Shown in pieces: positions 40,504 to 48,870 of a stretch of 64,000 bases of DNA (position 1 is its first letter; every line of letters begins with the position of its first letter). The position numbers and the translations under genes were made by a program. The notes below the pieces were generated by a model, which searched no databases, was not told the origin of the DNA, and saw nothing but the letters and a program-made list of their open reading frames with translations. This stretch comes from Qingrenia yutianensis (lineage in GTDB: Bacteria > Bacillota > Clostridia > UMGS1810): positions 248,001 to 312,000 of the forward strand of contig NZ_JACRTE010000001.1 in NCBI RefSeq assembly GCF_014385105.1, given 5' to 3'.

Positions 40504-42483
40504 TTATCTTACTTCCGAGCCGTCGTCCAAATTTTCGTCATCGGGCGTAACGAGCGAAAGTTTGCCGTTTTCGTCCGACGCCGCAAGTATCATACCCTGC
40601 GACAAAACACCGCGGAGTTTCACGGGTTTTAAGTTTGTGACAACCACAACCTTTTTGCCGATCATATCTTCGGGCGAATAGTGCTTTGCAATGCCCGATA
40701 CAATCTGACGCACCTCATCGCCGATTTTAATTTGCGAAACGAGAAGTTTGTCCGCGCCGTCAACGTGCCTGCACTCTAAAACCTTGCCGACTTTAAGATT
40801 GATTTTCGCAAAATCGTCAATGGAAATTTCGGACGGAGTGTCATCTTTTTTATCTTCTTTTTTATCTTCTTTTTTATCAGACTTTTTATTGACTTTTTCC
40901 GCCTCTTTCTGTGCCTTTGCAACTTCGGCCTCTATCTCCTCAAGTTTTTTCTTTTCATCAATACGCATAAAAAGCGGTGACTCGTTGTTTGTAACCGTTC
41001 CGGATTTTGTGTAACCGAATTTATCGAGCGTATCAACTGTGTTAAACTCTGAATTTATCTGCAAAAGAATACTCTCCGAAGTGTCGGGCATAAACGGTTT
41101 TAAAAGCACGCCGATAAACCTTATACCCTCAAGAAGATTATACAAAACTTCTTTCAGGCGGTCGGTTTTGCTCTCATCTTTCGCAAGCGCCCACGGCTCT
41201 GTTTCGTCAATGTATTTGTTAAGTCTGCGCGCCATTGAAATTATAAGTTCAAGGCTGTCAGCGGCACGGAATTCGTTCATTTTGGCAATAACTTCGTCTT
41301 TTGTTTTGAGGATAAAATCTTTAACCTCGCCGTCAACATCTTCCGTCACGCCTGTATTTGTAATAATTCCCTCAAAATATTTGTTGCTCATTGCAACGGT
41401 CCTGTTTACAAGGTTTCCGAGCGTATTCGCAAGGTCGCCGTTGCAGCGCGCGATAATGTTTTCGTACGTGATTGTGCCGTCCTGCGCATAAGGCATTTCG
41501 CGCAGAACATAATATCTTACCGCGTCAACACCGAAATGGCGCACAAGGTCGTCGGCATAAATAACGTTTCCGAGCGATTTGCTCATTTTGCTTGCACCGT
41601 TAAGGAGCCACGGGTGACCGAAAACCTGTTTGGGGAGCGGTTCGCCGAGCGCCATAAGTATAATCGGCCAGTAAATGGTATGGAAACGCAAAATGTCCTT
41701 TCCTATTATATGCACATCTGCAGGCCAGTATTTTTTATACAAATCGCCTTTTGTATCAACGTCGTAGCCAAGCGCGGTGATATAGTTTGAAAGCGCGTCA
41801 ATCCAAACGTAAATAACGTGTTTGTCGTCGAACGTTACAGGAATACCCCATTTAAAACTCGAACGCGAAACGCACAAATCCTGGAGTCCTGGTTTTAGAA
41901 AATTGTTAACCATTTCTTTCCTGCGCGCCTCGGGACAGATAAAATCGGGGTGCTCCTCGATATGTTTCATCAAAGCGTCCTGATATTTGCTCATTTTAAA
42001 GAAATATGCCTCTTCCTCCGCCGAAACAACTTCGCGTCCGCAGTCGGGGCATTTGCCGTCAACAAGCTGTGACTGTGTGAAAAACGTTTCGCACGGCACA
42101 CAGTACATACCCTCATATTTTCCTTTATAAATGTCGCCCTGATCGTATAATTTCTTAAAAATTTTCTGAACGGCTTTTTCGTGATAATCGTCGGTTGTAC
42201 GGATAAATTTATCGTAGCTTGCGTTCATAAGGTTCCAAATATCGCGGATTTGTCCCGAAATTTTGTCAACGTGCTCTTTGCACGAAATATGTTCGTTTTT
42301 CGCGATTTCCTCGATTTTTTGACCGTGCTCGTCCGTACCTGTGAGGAAAAACACATCATAACCCATAAGACGTTTAAACCTTGCAATAGCGTCGGTAAGC
42401 ACGATTTCGTATGTGTTGCCGATATGCGGTTTTCGCGATGTATACGCGATTGCGCTGGTTATATAAAACTTCTCTTTTTCCAT
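40504..42483 (-). CDS. metG: Methionyl-tRNA synthetase
   Basis: 659-residue class I synthetase with a C-terminal tRNA-binding domain. The HIGH motif reads HIGN (KPHIGNTYE), the zinc knuckle is CVPCETF then CPDCGREV, and KMSKSLGN is the second signature. An anticodon-binding helical region follows, then a lysine/glutamate/aspartate-rich linker near 540-565 (repeats of KKED) and an EMAP-type domain (FAKINLKVGKVLECRHV). Only about 50 bases separate the start from AT-rich sequence and I see no T-box leader. Confidence 0.96.
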   Translation of the reverse strand: MEKEKFYITSAIAYTSRKPHIGNTYEIVLTDAIARFKRLMGYDVFFLTGTDEHGQKIEEIAKNEHISCKEHVDKISGQIRDIWNLMNASYDKFIRTTDDYHEKAVQKIFKKLYDQGDIYKGKYEGMYCVPCETFFTQSQLVDGKCPDCGREVVSAEEEAYFFKMSKYQDALMKHIEEHPDFICPEARRKEMVNNFLKPGLQDLCVSRSSFKWGIPVTFDDKHVIYVWIDALSNYITALGYDVDTKGDLYKKYWPADVHIIGKDILRFHTIYWPIILMALGEPLPKQVFGHPWLLNGASKMSKSLGNVIYADDLVRHFGVDAVRYYVLREMPYAQDGTITYENIIARCNGDLANTLGNLVNRTVAMSNKYFEGIITNTGVTEDVDGEVKDFILKTKDEVIAKMNEFRAADSLELIISMARRLNKYIDETEPWALAKDESKTDRLKEVLYNLLEGIRFIGVLLKPFMPDTSESILLQINSEFNTVDTLDKFGYTKSGTVTNNESPLFMRIDEKKKLEEIEAEVAKAQKEAEKVNKKSDKKEDKKEDKKDDTPSEISIDDFAKINLKVGKVLECRHVDGADKLLVSQIKIGDEVRQIVSGIAKHYSPEDMIGKKVVVVTNLKPVKLRGVLSQGMILAASDENGKLSLVTPDDENLDDGSEVR

Positions 42484-42628
42484 TTATTTCAACCCTTTCT
42501 TTAATAGGTAAATTTCGATTTTGCGCCTGACATTATATATATTACCATTTTTTGCGAGTCAATTCAAGACCTTACGTGCCAAAATTTAAAAAAATTTCAA
42601 AATTTTCAGAATTTTTTTCAAAATTCTC

Positions 42629-42657
42629 TTGACTTTAACTGTGTTTATGTGTATAAT
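42629..42657 (+). promoter_or_regulatory. Sigma-A promoter of tRNA-Lys
   Basis: TTGACT (42629-42634), 17 bases, TATAAT (42652-42657), 21 bases before the tRNA. Confidence 0.85.
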
Positions 42658-42678
42658 AACTATTGTTGTTTTCAGTAC

Positions 42679-42754
42679 GCGCTTCTAGCTCAGCTGGTAG
42701 AGCATTCGACTCTTAATCGACAGGTCCAGGGTTCGAATCCCTGGAGGCGCACCA
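42679..42754 (+). tRNA. tRNA-Lys (anticodon CTT)
   Basis: 76 bases with encoded CCA. Acceptor GCGCTTC (42679-42685) pairs with GAGGCGC, including one G-U. The D-arm GCTCAGCTGGTAGAGC, anticodon loop CTCTTAA (anticodon CTT) and T-arm CAGGGTTCGAATCCCTG are complete. The outermost anticodon-stem pair (27-43) is a T-C mismatch. Own promoter and terminator. Confidence 0.95.
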
Positions 42755-42756
42755 CG

Positions 42757-42788
42757 TCGGAATGGACTTCGCTCCATTCCGATTTTTT
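42757..42788 (+). terminator. Terminator of tRNA-Lys
   Basis: TCGGAATGGA (42757-42766) pairs with TCCATTCCGA (42772-42781), then TTTTTTA. Confidence 0.92.
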
Positions 42789-43070
42789 ATTTTCATAAAA
42801 AATCAGTCATAACGCTTCGTCATTCCTCCTTTTCCGCGAAAAGTCACGTTTGTTTCGGCTATGCGCTTGCAAGCGCACGCATAACGCCTGCACTGCACTA
42901 CCAACTTTTCGCGGTGTGTTCTACATCAGCAAACATAAATTCGGTTGGCTTTATTATTTTTGACAAGCTTTGCTCATTTCGGTTTTTTATACGAAAATCA
43001 GTAATAATGCAATACTTTTCTTCGTGGCAATTTATCAGTGCAATAAAAATAAAATTTTTTCAAAAAACTA
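42789..43070. other. Non-coding stretch between tRNA genes with nested inverted repeats
   Basis: No convincing gene. CCGCGAAAAGT (42834-42844) and its complement ACTTTTCGCGG (42904-42914) could close an 81-base structure that contains the perfect palindrome GCGCTTGCAAGCGC. This part is GC-richer than the AT-rich surroundings. It may be a dispersed intergenic repeat or a small structured RNA; neither can be shown from one copy. Confidence 0.45.
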
Positions 43071-43099
43071 TTGCATTTGGAAAATATATGTGATATAAT
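43071..43099 (+). promoter_or_regulatory. Sigma-A promoter of tRNA-Glu
   Basis: TTGCAT (43071-43076), 17 bases, TATAAT (43094-43099), 28 bases before the tRNA. Confidence 0.82.
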
Positions 43100-43127
43100 G
43101 TTCGATGTTGGTGTTCAAAATCAATAC

Positions 43128-43202
43128 GGCCCGTTGGTCAAGCGGTTAAGACGGAGCCCTCTCAAGGCTCAATCACGAGTTCGATTCTCGTACGGGTCAC
43201 CA
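43128..43202 (+). tRNA. tRNA-Glu (anticodon CTC)
   Basis: 75 bases with encoded CCA. Acceptor GGCCCGT pairs with ACGGGTC with one G-U. The anticodon stem GAGCC/GGCTC encloses loop CTCTCAA, anticodon CTC. The T-arm CGAGTTCGATTCTCG is complete. Confidence 0.93.
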
Positions 43203-43300
43203 TTTAAAAATCCTGCTGCTCTATCGCGGCGGGATTTTGTTTTATCGCATGTATATAAAACAAAAAAGTACACATAATTAAATTTAAGGAGAAAAAGAAT

Positions 43301-43798
43301 ATGGAAAAAAATCCTATTGCAAAAATGACTATGGAAAACGGCGGTGTGGTTGAAATTGAGCTTTCGCCGAAAGATGCCCCCATCACGGTTGAAAATTTTG
43401 TAAATCTCGTAAACGACGGCTTTTACAACGGACTTACCATTCACCGTATTGTTCCCGGATTTGTAATTCAGGGCGGCGACCCTATGGGCAACGGTATGGG
43501 CGGTTCCGACAAGAAAATCAAAGGCGAGTTTTCGGAAAACGGCGTTGCGAACAATTTAAAGCACACAAAAGGTGTTATCTCAATGGCAAGAGCGTTTGAC
43601 CCCAATTCCGCAAGCAGTCAGTTTTTCATCGTTCTTGAAACTTCGCCCATGGTAAGCTGCAGCCTTGACGGAAAATACGCAGGTTTCGGCACGGTTATTT
43701 CGGGTATGGACGTTGTGGACGAGATTGCAAAGGCAGAAACGGACGCAAACGATATGCCTCTTGATGAAATAAAAATCAAAACAATAGAAATACTGTGA
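43301..43798 (+). CDS. Peptidyl-prolyl cis-trans isomerase, cyclophilin type
   Basis: 165-residue cytosolic cyclophilin without signal peptide. Core motifs: FVNLVNDGFYNGLTIHRIVP, GFVIQGGDPMGNGMGGSDKK and HTKGVISMARAFDPNSASSQ with FFIV. It speeds proline isomerisation in protein folding. Length fits the short bacterial form. ATG 43301 behind AAGGAG, 98 bases after the tRNA, so it could be read through from the tRNA-Glu promoter. Confidence 0.95.
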   Translation: MEKNPIAKMTMENGGVVEIELSPKDAPITVENFVNLVNDGFYNGLTIHRIVPGFVIQGGDPMGNGMGGSDKKIKGEFSENGVANNLKHTKGVISMARAFDPNSASSQFFIVLETSPMVSCSLDGKYAGFGTVISGMDVVDEIAKAETDANDMPLDEIKIKTIEIL

Positions 43799-43867
43799 AA
43801 AGTTGCACAAAAATATGTTAATTTTAACAAAAAAATATGATAAATCCGTTATTTTTTTAACAAAAGC

Positions 43868-43896
43868 TTGCATATTTTTTTAAATTGTAGTAAAAT
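43868..43896 (+). promoter_or_regulatory. Promoter of gapA
   Basis: TTGCAT (43868-43873), 17 bases, TAAAAT (43891-43896), 44 bases before the start codon. Confidence 0.75.
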
Positions 43897-43940
43897 GAAA
43901 CAAAATAAAATATTATATTTATTTTAGGAGGAAAATTATT

Positions 43941-44978
43941 ATGGCAGTAAAAGTTGCGATTAACGGTTTCGGTCGTATCGGACGTTTGGCTTTCCGTCAG
44001 ATGTTTGGTGCAGAAGGTTATGATGTTGTTGCTATCAACGACCTCACAAAGCCCTCTATGCTTGCTGACTTGTTGAAATACGACACAGCACAGGGCGGAT
44101 ACTGCGGCAAAATCGGCGAAAATCTTCACACTGTTGAAGCTGACGACGAAGCTAACACAATCACAGTAGACGGCAAAACCCTTACAATTTATAAAGAAGC
44201 AGACGCTTCCAAGCTCCCCTGGGGCAAAATCGGCGTTGACGTTGTTTTGGAGTGCACAGGTTTCTACTGCTCCAAAGATAAGAGCCAGGCTCATATTGAC
44301 GCAGGCGCTAAAAAGGTTGTTATCTCTGCTCCCGCAGGCAAAGACCTTAAAACTATCGTTTACAGCGTAAACGAAAAAACTCTTACAAAAGATGACAAAA
44401 TCATCTCTGCTGCATCTTGCACAACAAACTGCTTGGCACCTATGGCAGATGCACTTAACAAATATGCTCCCATTCAGAGCGGTATTATGTCTACAATCCA
44501 CGCTTACACAGGCGACCAGATGATTCTTGACGGCCCTCACAGAAAAGGTGATTTGAGACGTGCAAGAGCAGGTGCTGCTAACATCGTTCCTAACTCGACA
44601 GGTGCTGCAAAAGCTATCGGTCTTGTTATCCCCGAGCTTAACGGCAAATTGATCGGTTCGGCACAGCGTGTTCCTGTTCCCACAGGTTCCACAACAATCC
44701 TTACAGCTGTTGTTAAGGGCAAAGACGTTACTGCTGAAGGCATTAACGCTGCTATGAAAGCTGCCGCTTCCGAGTCGTTCGGTTACAACACAGATCCTAT
44801 CGTTTCTTCCGACGTTATCGGTATGAAATTCGGTTCGCTCTTTGATGCAACACAGACAATGGTTGCACAGATTGCTGACGATTTGTATGAAGTTCAGGTT
44901 GTTTCGTGGTACGACAACGAGAACTCTTACACAAGCCAGATGGTTAGAACAATTAAATACTTCGCAGAACTTGCGTAA
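43941..44978 (+). CDS. gapA: Glyceraldehyde-3-phosphate dehydrogenase, type I
   Basis: 345-residue glycolytic NAD-dependent enzyme. NINGFGRIGRLAF-type N-terminus (AINGFGRIGRLAFRQMF), the catalytic Cys in SAASCTTNCLAPMADAL, AYTGDQMILDGPHRKGDLRR, and SWYDNENSYTSQMVRT near the end. It makes 1,3-bisphosphoglycerate and NADH. Codon choice is more biased than in neighbouring genes, as expected for strong expression. RBS AGGAGGAAAA, own promoter and strong terminator. Confidence 0.97.
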   Translation: MAVKVAINGFGRIGRLAFRQMFGAEGYDVVAINDLTKPSMLADLLKYDTAQGGYCGKIGENLHTVEADDEANTITVDGKTLTIYKEADASKLPWGKIGVDVVLECTGFYCSKDKSQAHIDAGAKKVVISAPAGKDLKTIVYSVNEKTLTKDDKIISAASCTTNCLAPMADALNKYAPIQSGIMSTIHAYTGDQMILDGPHRKGDLRRARAGAANIVPNSTGAAKAIGLVIPELNGKLIGSAQRVPVPTGSTTILTAVVKGKDVTAEGINAAMKAAASESFGYNTDPIVSSDVIGMKFGSLFDATQTMVAQIADDLYEVQVVSWYDNENSYTSQMVRTIKYFAELA

Positions 44979-44988
44979 GTTAAAAATC

Positions 44989-45015
44989 AAGCCCGCTTTT
45001 AAAGCGGGCTTTTTT
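44989..45015 (+). terminator. Terminator of gapA
   Basis: AAGCCCGCTTT (44989-44999) pairs with AAAGCGGGCTT (45001-45011), followed by TTTT. Confidence 0.93.
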
Positions 45016-45027
45016 GATGTGAATTAG

Positions 45028-45057
45028 ACCGCCGATACTTTAAACAGTATCGGCGGT
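45028..45057. repeat. Second perfect hairpin between gapA and the glycosidase pseudogene
   Basis: ACCGCCGATACT (45028-45039) and its exact complement AGTATCGGCGGT (45046-45057) around a six-base loop. It has no T-run on either strand, so it is not an obvious intrinsic terminator. Confidence 0.7.
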
Positions 45058-45102
45058 TAGTATTTACGCAACAGCTAAATACTGCTGCGGTTTTGGTTTA
45101 TT

Positions 45103-46704
45103 TCAATAACACAAGACAATTTCTGCACCGTCAAAGCCGAGCGGAAGAATATTATACGACGAAGTCCAGGTGTCGGTATCGGTGTCTATGTTATTTTGCC
45201 AATTTAAAACGTCAATTCTCGGCAGCACAACGGTTTTATAGGTCATTTTGCTGACCTTGAAAAATCCGTCATCGGTTATTTCACCCATATCGCGTACGGT
45301 TGCAAAATCACCGAGTTCAAAATCTATATGAGCGGATTTTAAATTCGACATAAGCCGATAAAACCAAGAATCAAAGCGGTCAATTTCGGTATCGTCAATT
45401 CTATCCGGCAGTTTTTCGTTCAAAATCGTATATGCCGTTTCAAGCGGATGCAAAACCAAAACGTCAGCGCAAGGCGAGCCGAAACGTGTAAATTGTGCCG
45501 TTCTCGCACAATGCATATATACATTTTCATACTTATCCCAATAAGGCTGATAGTAGTTTATATGCGGTGCATAACCGCGTTTTCTTCTGCCCTCGAGTGA
45601 ATAAAAAATTCCGTGAACACTTCGGTGATTTACACCGAAAACCGCAAGACGGTCAAAAAGATACATCTGATTTCTGAAAGTCATATTTTCGGTCGATGCG
45701 CCGTACATTTCGCACAGAATATGCTCGCCGTTTCCCGACTGATTTGCCGCCGACAAAACCTGTATCGGCGTGGTGTAAAGGCGCCGACTGTCGCGCAGCT
45801 CGTCGCCGTGCCTGCTTTTTATCGGCGAATCGTTCCAGTTCGCATTTACAGTGAGAATGTCAATCCCCGGAATATCAAAATATTTGTAAAACGGCTAAGC
45901 TGCCGCAGAAAACCGAATTTGATTTTTAAGGCAATTCTCACCGAGAAGATGCCCCGAAAATTTTAAGTTTTTAGTTTTGCACCATGCTTTTAAACGCTTA
46001 AAATAGTTGTTTTCCATAAGCTTCTGAATAAGCGTCCAATAATGATAGCGTACTGTTTTATAATCGTCCTCGGCAAACCAAAGCTTAAAAATATGCGGTG
46101 CGATATCATATCCGTATTCGTTTTTAAAAATATCAAAAAAGCTTTTCGGACAAGGCGGGAAAGCCCTGCCGAACGCAGGTTCGTCCACCCACACGGACAA
46201 AACGGTATTGCCGTAAAATTCTTCAAAATCAGACCACATATTCTCATAGCAATCTTTTATGTAATAATCCACCGAATTTTTGTCAAAAAGGTGAACAATG
46301 GAGCCGGACAAGCAAACGCAAAAGCTCATATCATTATGTGTGCAGATAACGTTATCGCCAAGCGATACCTCATTCGTCTTTTTGGGAACAATGTGGCTTA
46401 TTGCGTATTCGGACGGAATATTCGGAATACACTCCGGCATATATTTCGCCTGAAGATACACGGTTATGCCGAGTTTTTTCGCATTTTCAATAATAAAACG
46501 TGTTTTCTTCTTAAAATTCTCGCCCGGATAATCGGAATTAAGTCCGGAATACGTTCTTATCAAAATGCTTTTTGTGCCGATTTTCGACATTTCGGCAAGC
46601 TGAAAGAGCAATTCTCTGCTTGAAAGAGTATTGTTAAGCATAAAAAAATCGGTGCCGTAATATGAAGAATCGGGATTTTTAAACCGCATTTGTTTGTCGC
46701 GCAT
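45103..46704 (-). pseudogene. Glycoside hydrolase (GH106 rhamnosidase-like), broken by an in-frame TAG and truncated
   Basis: One reading frame runs from ATG 46704 (behind GAGGAG) to TGA 45103, interrupted by a single TAG at 45895-45897. Translation on both sides fits one protein: SGHLLGENCLKNQIRFSAAA, stop, then PFYKYFDIPGIDILTVNANW and later LCEMYGASTENMTF. The TIM-barrel-like sequence (SILIRTYSGLNSDYPGENF, SVWVDEPAFG) resembles large bacterial alpha-L-rhamnosidase-type hydrolases. Those are usually 900 residues or more, while this frame gives about 533, so the C-terminus is also lost. TAG ends several intact genes here, so recoding is unlikely. It follows a GDSL hydrolase and a sugar isomerase gene; the operon's hydrolase has probably decayed. 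Confidence 0.75.
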
Positions 46705-46710
46705 ATAAAT

Positions 46711-47391
46711 TTACTCCTCAAAAAATATAGTATTAAAAAGCGTTTCGGCAAAGAGATTGTGCATACTTCTTATCGGGTGGTTAATCCTGTTTGCAAGAAG
46801 AAGATTTATATCGGCACCGGCACGCTCAAGCGCCTTCCACTTTGTATAACAGTCCGCAACCGCAACGCCGTTTTCGTGTGCAATTTCTTTTGCCGTTTTC
46901 ATAAATAAATCCATTTTTCCGCCGTTCTGATACTGCGCCGTTTTTTCGGCATAATCTTTCAAAATCGCGCCCGTAACGCGCGTATTTAGCATATTCGGCG
47001 TCATAAATATCACTTCGCAGCCGGCGTTTTTTATTTTTTTAAAAATCAAATCAAGCGAATTTGCATAGTTTTCAAGCTCGCCGTTTACGTCGTTCAAACC
47101 GTAGCACACCACTGTTAAATCGGGCGAATGACCGACAACATCACGCTCAACGCGCTCAACGCCTGCCGACGCGTTGTCACCGCCTATTCCCGAATTTATA
47201 ACGTTAAACTTTCTGTGCGGAAAAACCGCATTGATTTTCTTTCTCAAAATATTGTGATATACACTTTCGTAATCGGTAACGCCGTGCATACCATCTAATG
47301 ACTCAAAATATCCGTGAGTTACACTGTCACCGAAAAACACAGCAGTAAGCGAATTGTTTGTTTCAAATTTTTTAACAAGGTTCGAAATCAC
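46711..47391 (-). CDS. SGNH/GDSL-type hydrolase (esterase)
   Basis: 226-residue SGNH hydrolase. Block I is AVFFGDSVTHGYFES with the nucleophile Ser, block II Gly is in NSGIGGDNAS, block III Asn is in VCYGLNDVNG, and the last block is NHPIRSMHNLFAE with the catalytic His (DxxH replaced by N-x-x-H-P spacing). No signal peptide, so it is probably cytosolic. Members often deacetylate sugars. GTG start overlaps the isomerase stop by four bases, which ties it to sugar metabolism. Confidence 0.85.
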   Translation of the reverse strand: MISNLVKKFETNNSLTAVFFGDSVTHGYFESLDGMHGVTDYESVYHNILRKKINAVFPHRKFNVINSGIGGDNASAGVERVERDVVGHSPDLTVVCYGLNDVNGELENYANSLDLIFKKIKNAGCEVIFMTPNMLNTRVTGAILKDYAEKTAQYQNGGKMDLFMKTAKEIAHENGVAVADCYTKWKALERAGADINLLLANRINHPIRSMHNLFAETLFNTIFFEE

Positions 47392-48833
47392 TTTACAATC
47401 ACCCTTTCAATGCCGAGAACATCGGCAATTTTTGCGATTGTTTCAGCGCGATGACCGATACCGAGTGCATAATGGTGCGTGGGGCCTTCCATAACCCATT
47501 TTTTTACAAATTCTTTGGTTGTCGGTTCGAAAAATCCCCGCGTGTTTGTGTTTCCCGTCGGCGGAATGGCTCCTGCTTTTGAAATCCCCTCTCCTATTAC
47601 AAATTTAAATTTGCCGTTTGCATCTTGTGTAATTCCAAGCATAGTAATCGGACCTTCTTTAAGCTTAAACTCAACCGATGCGCCGTGACCGGGCTTACCG
47701 TGGTATTTTTTAAGACTTCGCAGAACAGGTTTGCCCTCGGCAACCGCAAGGTGATGAGGGCCGTCGTGACCAACAAGAATGAAATCCTCCTTAAAGTCGA
47801 ACGGGTGAAATTCCGCAAAGCTGCCGCCGATATTGAGTCTGTCCATAATGAGCATTGCGACGCAGGTTTTTATATCATATTCACCGCACATCGGAAATCC
47901 CTGCGCATTGAGAATGGAATTTCCCACGATAAATGTAGACGAAATTTTACGGTGCAGACTGTTCTCGTTTCCCTCGTAATAGTATGCAAGACCCGTAAGA
48001 TTGTGCTTTTCCACAAATTTATCGAGTGCAACCGCGGTTTTCGCCGCCTGGTATTTATCCTCGTCGGTGAGCTTTGACGTTACAGGGTCGGATTTTGGTT
48101 CTGGCATATCAAATTCCGCGTCGATTAGTTTGATTTTCTTTTGGACTTCGTCCTCGGTAACCGTATTGTAAACACTTATGACATCGTCGATTTCAAAAAG
48201 CGGAACGTGCAGACCGAATGCCGCCGAAAGAGCGGTCGGGTCGGTGTGCATATCATACATTGCCTCCATTGTGTGACCCATAAGTCCCATACGCGCGCCC
48301 TTTAAATCGTGCAGAACCTTTGCAATATCGCACCACTCGGCAACTGCTTTTTCTGCCTCGGCATCGTTATACAAACTGCCGATTATAACGTCGGCAACCT
48401 TTTTGCCCATACGTATTGCAACACCCGTAAATTCGGGAACCGAGCAAATATTGTCGTTTTCAAGCTGCATAAAAGTGTTAGCCTTTGTATAGTCAAGCGC
48501 GGAAAGAGGCTGAAGCGCGGTGAGAATTACGGGCTTGTCAACCTCCTTGATTATCGGAGCAAACACCGACGACGTCGCATATGTAACCATATTGCAGAAC
48601 AAAATGTCAACGTCTGCCGCGAGGATTTTTTTAACCGTTTCGTATGCTTTTTCACTGCTGTCAACCATTCCGAAATCAACGGTTTCAACGGCGTTTTTTT
48701 CAACCGATTTCACAAAATCTTTGTGAAACCCCATAATATTACCTTCAAGACCGTCAAACTGTGCCCAGTAAGTCGCGTGTGCCACCGCAAAAACTCCTAT
48801 TTTTGCCGTTCGAGCTTTTTTTCGTGTAATCAT
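47388..48833 (-). CDS. L-fucose/L-arabinose isomerase family protein
   Basis: 481-residue protein of the L-arabinose/L-fucose isomerase superfamily. Visible: KIGVFAVAHATYWAQFDGL, LTALQPLSALDYTKA, GLMGHTMEAMYDMHTDPTAL, metal-site region AEFHPFDFKEDFILVGHDGPHH and a C-terminal THHYALGIGH. It would interconvert an aldose and a ketose with a divalent metal; a deoxy-sugar such as rhamnose or fucose would fit the neighbouring rhamnosidase-like gene (inference). First gene of the unit, ATG behind AAGGTTGTG. Confidence 0.85.
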   Translation of the reverse strand: MITRKKARTAKIGVFAVAHATYWAQFDGLEGNIMGFHKDFVKSVEKNAVETVDFGMVDSSEKAYETVKKILAADVDILFCNMVTYATSSVFAPIIKEVDKPVILTALQPLSALDYTKANTFMQLENDNICSVPEFTGVAIRMGKKVADVIIGSLYNDAEAEKAVAEWCDIAKVLHDLKGARMGLMGHTMEAMYDMHTDPTALSAAFGLHVPLFEIDDVISVYNTVTEDEVQKKIKLIDAEFDMPEPKSDPVTSKLTDEDKYQAAKTAVALDKFVEKHNLTGLAYYYEGNENSLHRKISSTFIVGNSILNAQGFPMCGEYDIKTCVAMLIMDRLNIGGSFAEFHPFDFKEDFILVGHDGPHHLAVAEGKPVLRSLKKYHGKPGHGASVEFKLKEGPITMLGITQDANGKFKFVIGEGISKAGAIPPTGNTNTRGFFEPTTKEFVKKWVMEGPTHHYALGIGHRAETIAKIADVLGIERVIVK

Positions 48834-48870
48834 TTTAATTCACAACCTTTATTTTTTGTATAAAATTATT

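Noticed and set aside
40850..40890. Short tandem repeat of TTTTTTATCTTC-like units as a CRISPR or satellite
   Set aside because: It encodes the KKED linker of methionyl-tRNA synthetase, and the units are too short and few for a CRISPR array.
42484..42640. A T-box or SAM riboswitch before metG
   Set aside because: Only about 50 bases of plain leader precede the start, with no T-box sequence, specifier loop or terminator-antiterminator pair.
43857..44990. Long open frame on the minus strand opposite gapA
   Set aside because: It mirrors the codon-biased gapA gene; the Cys-rich translation has no known motif and no ribosome binding site of its own.
45895..45897. TAG in the glycosidase as a recoded sense codon (for example pyrrolysine)
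   Set aside because: Several apparently intact genes here end with TAG, the family is not known for pyrrolysine, and the gene also lacks its C-terminus.
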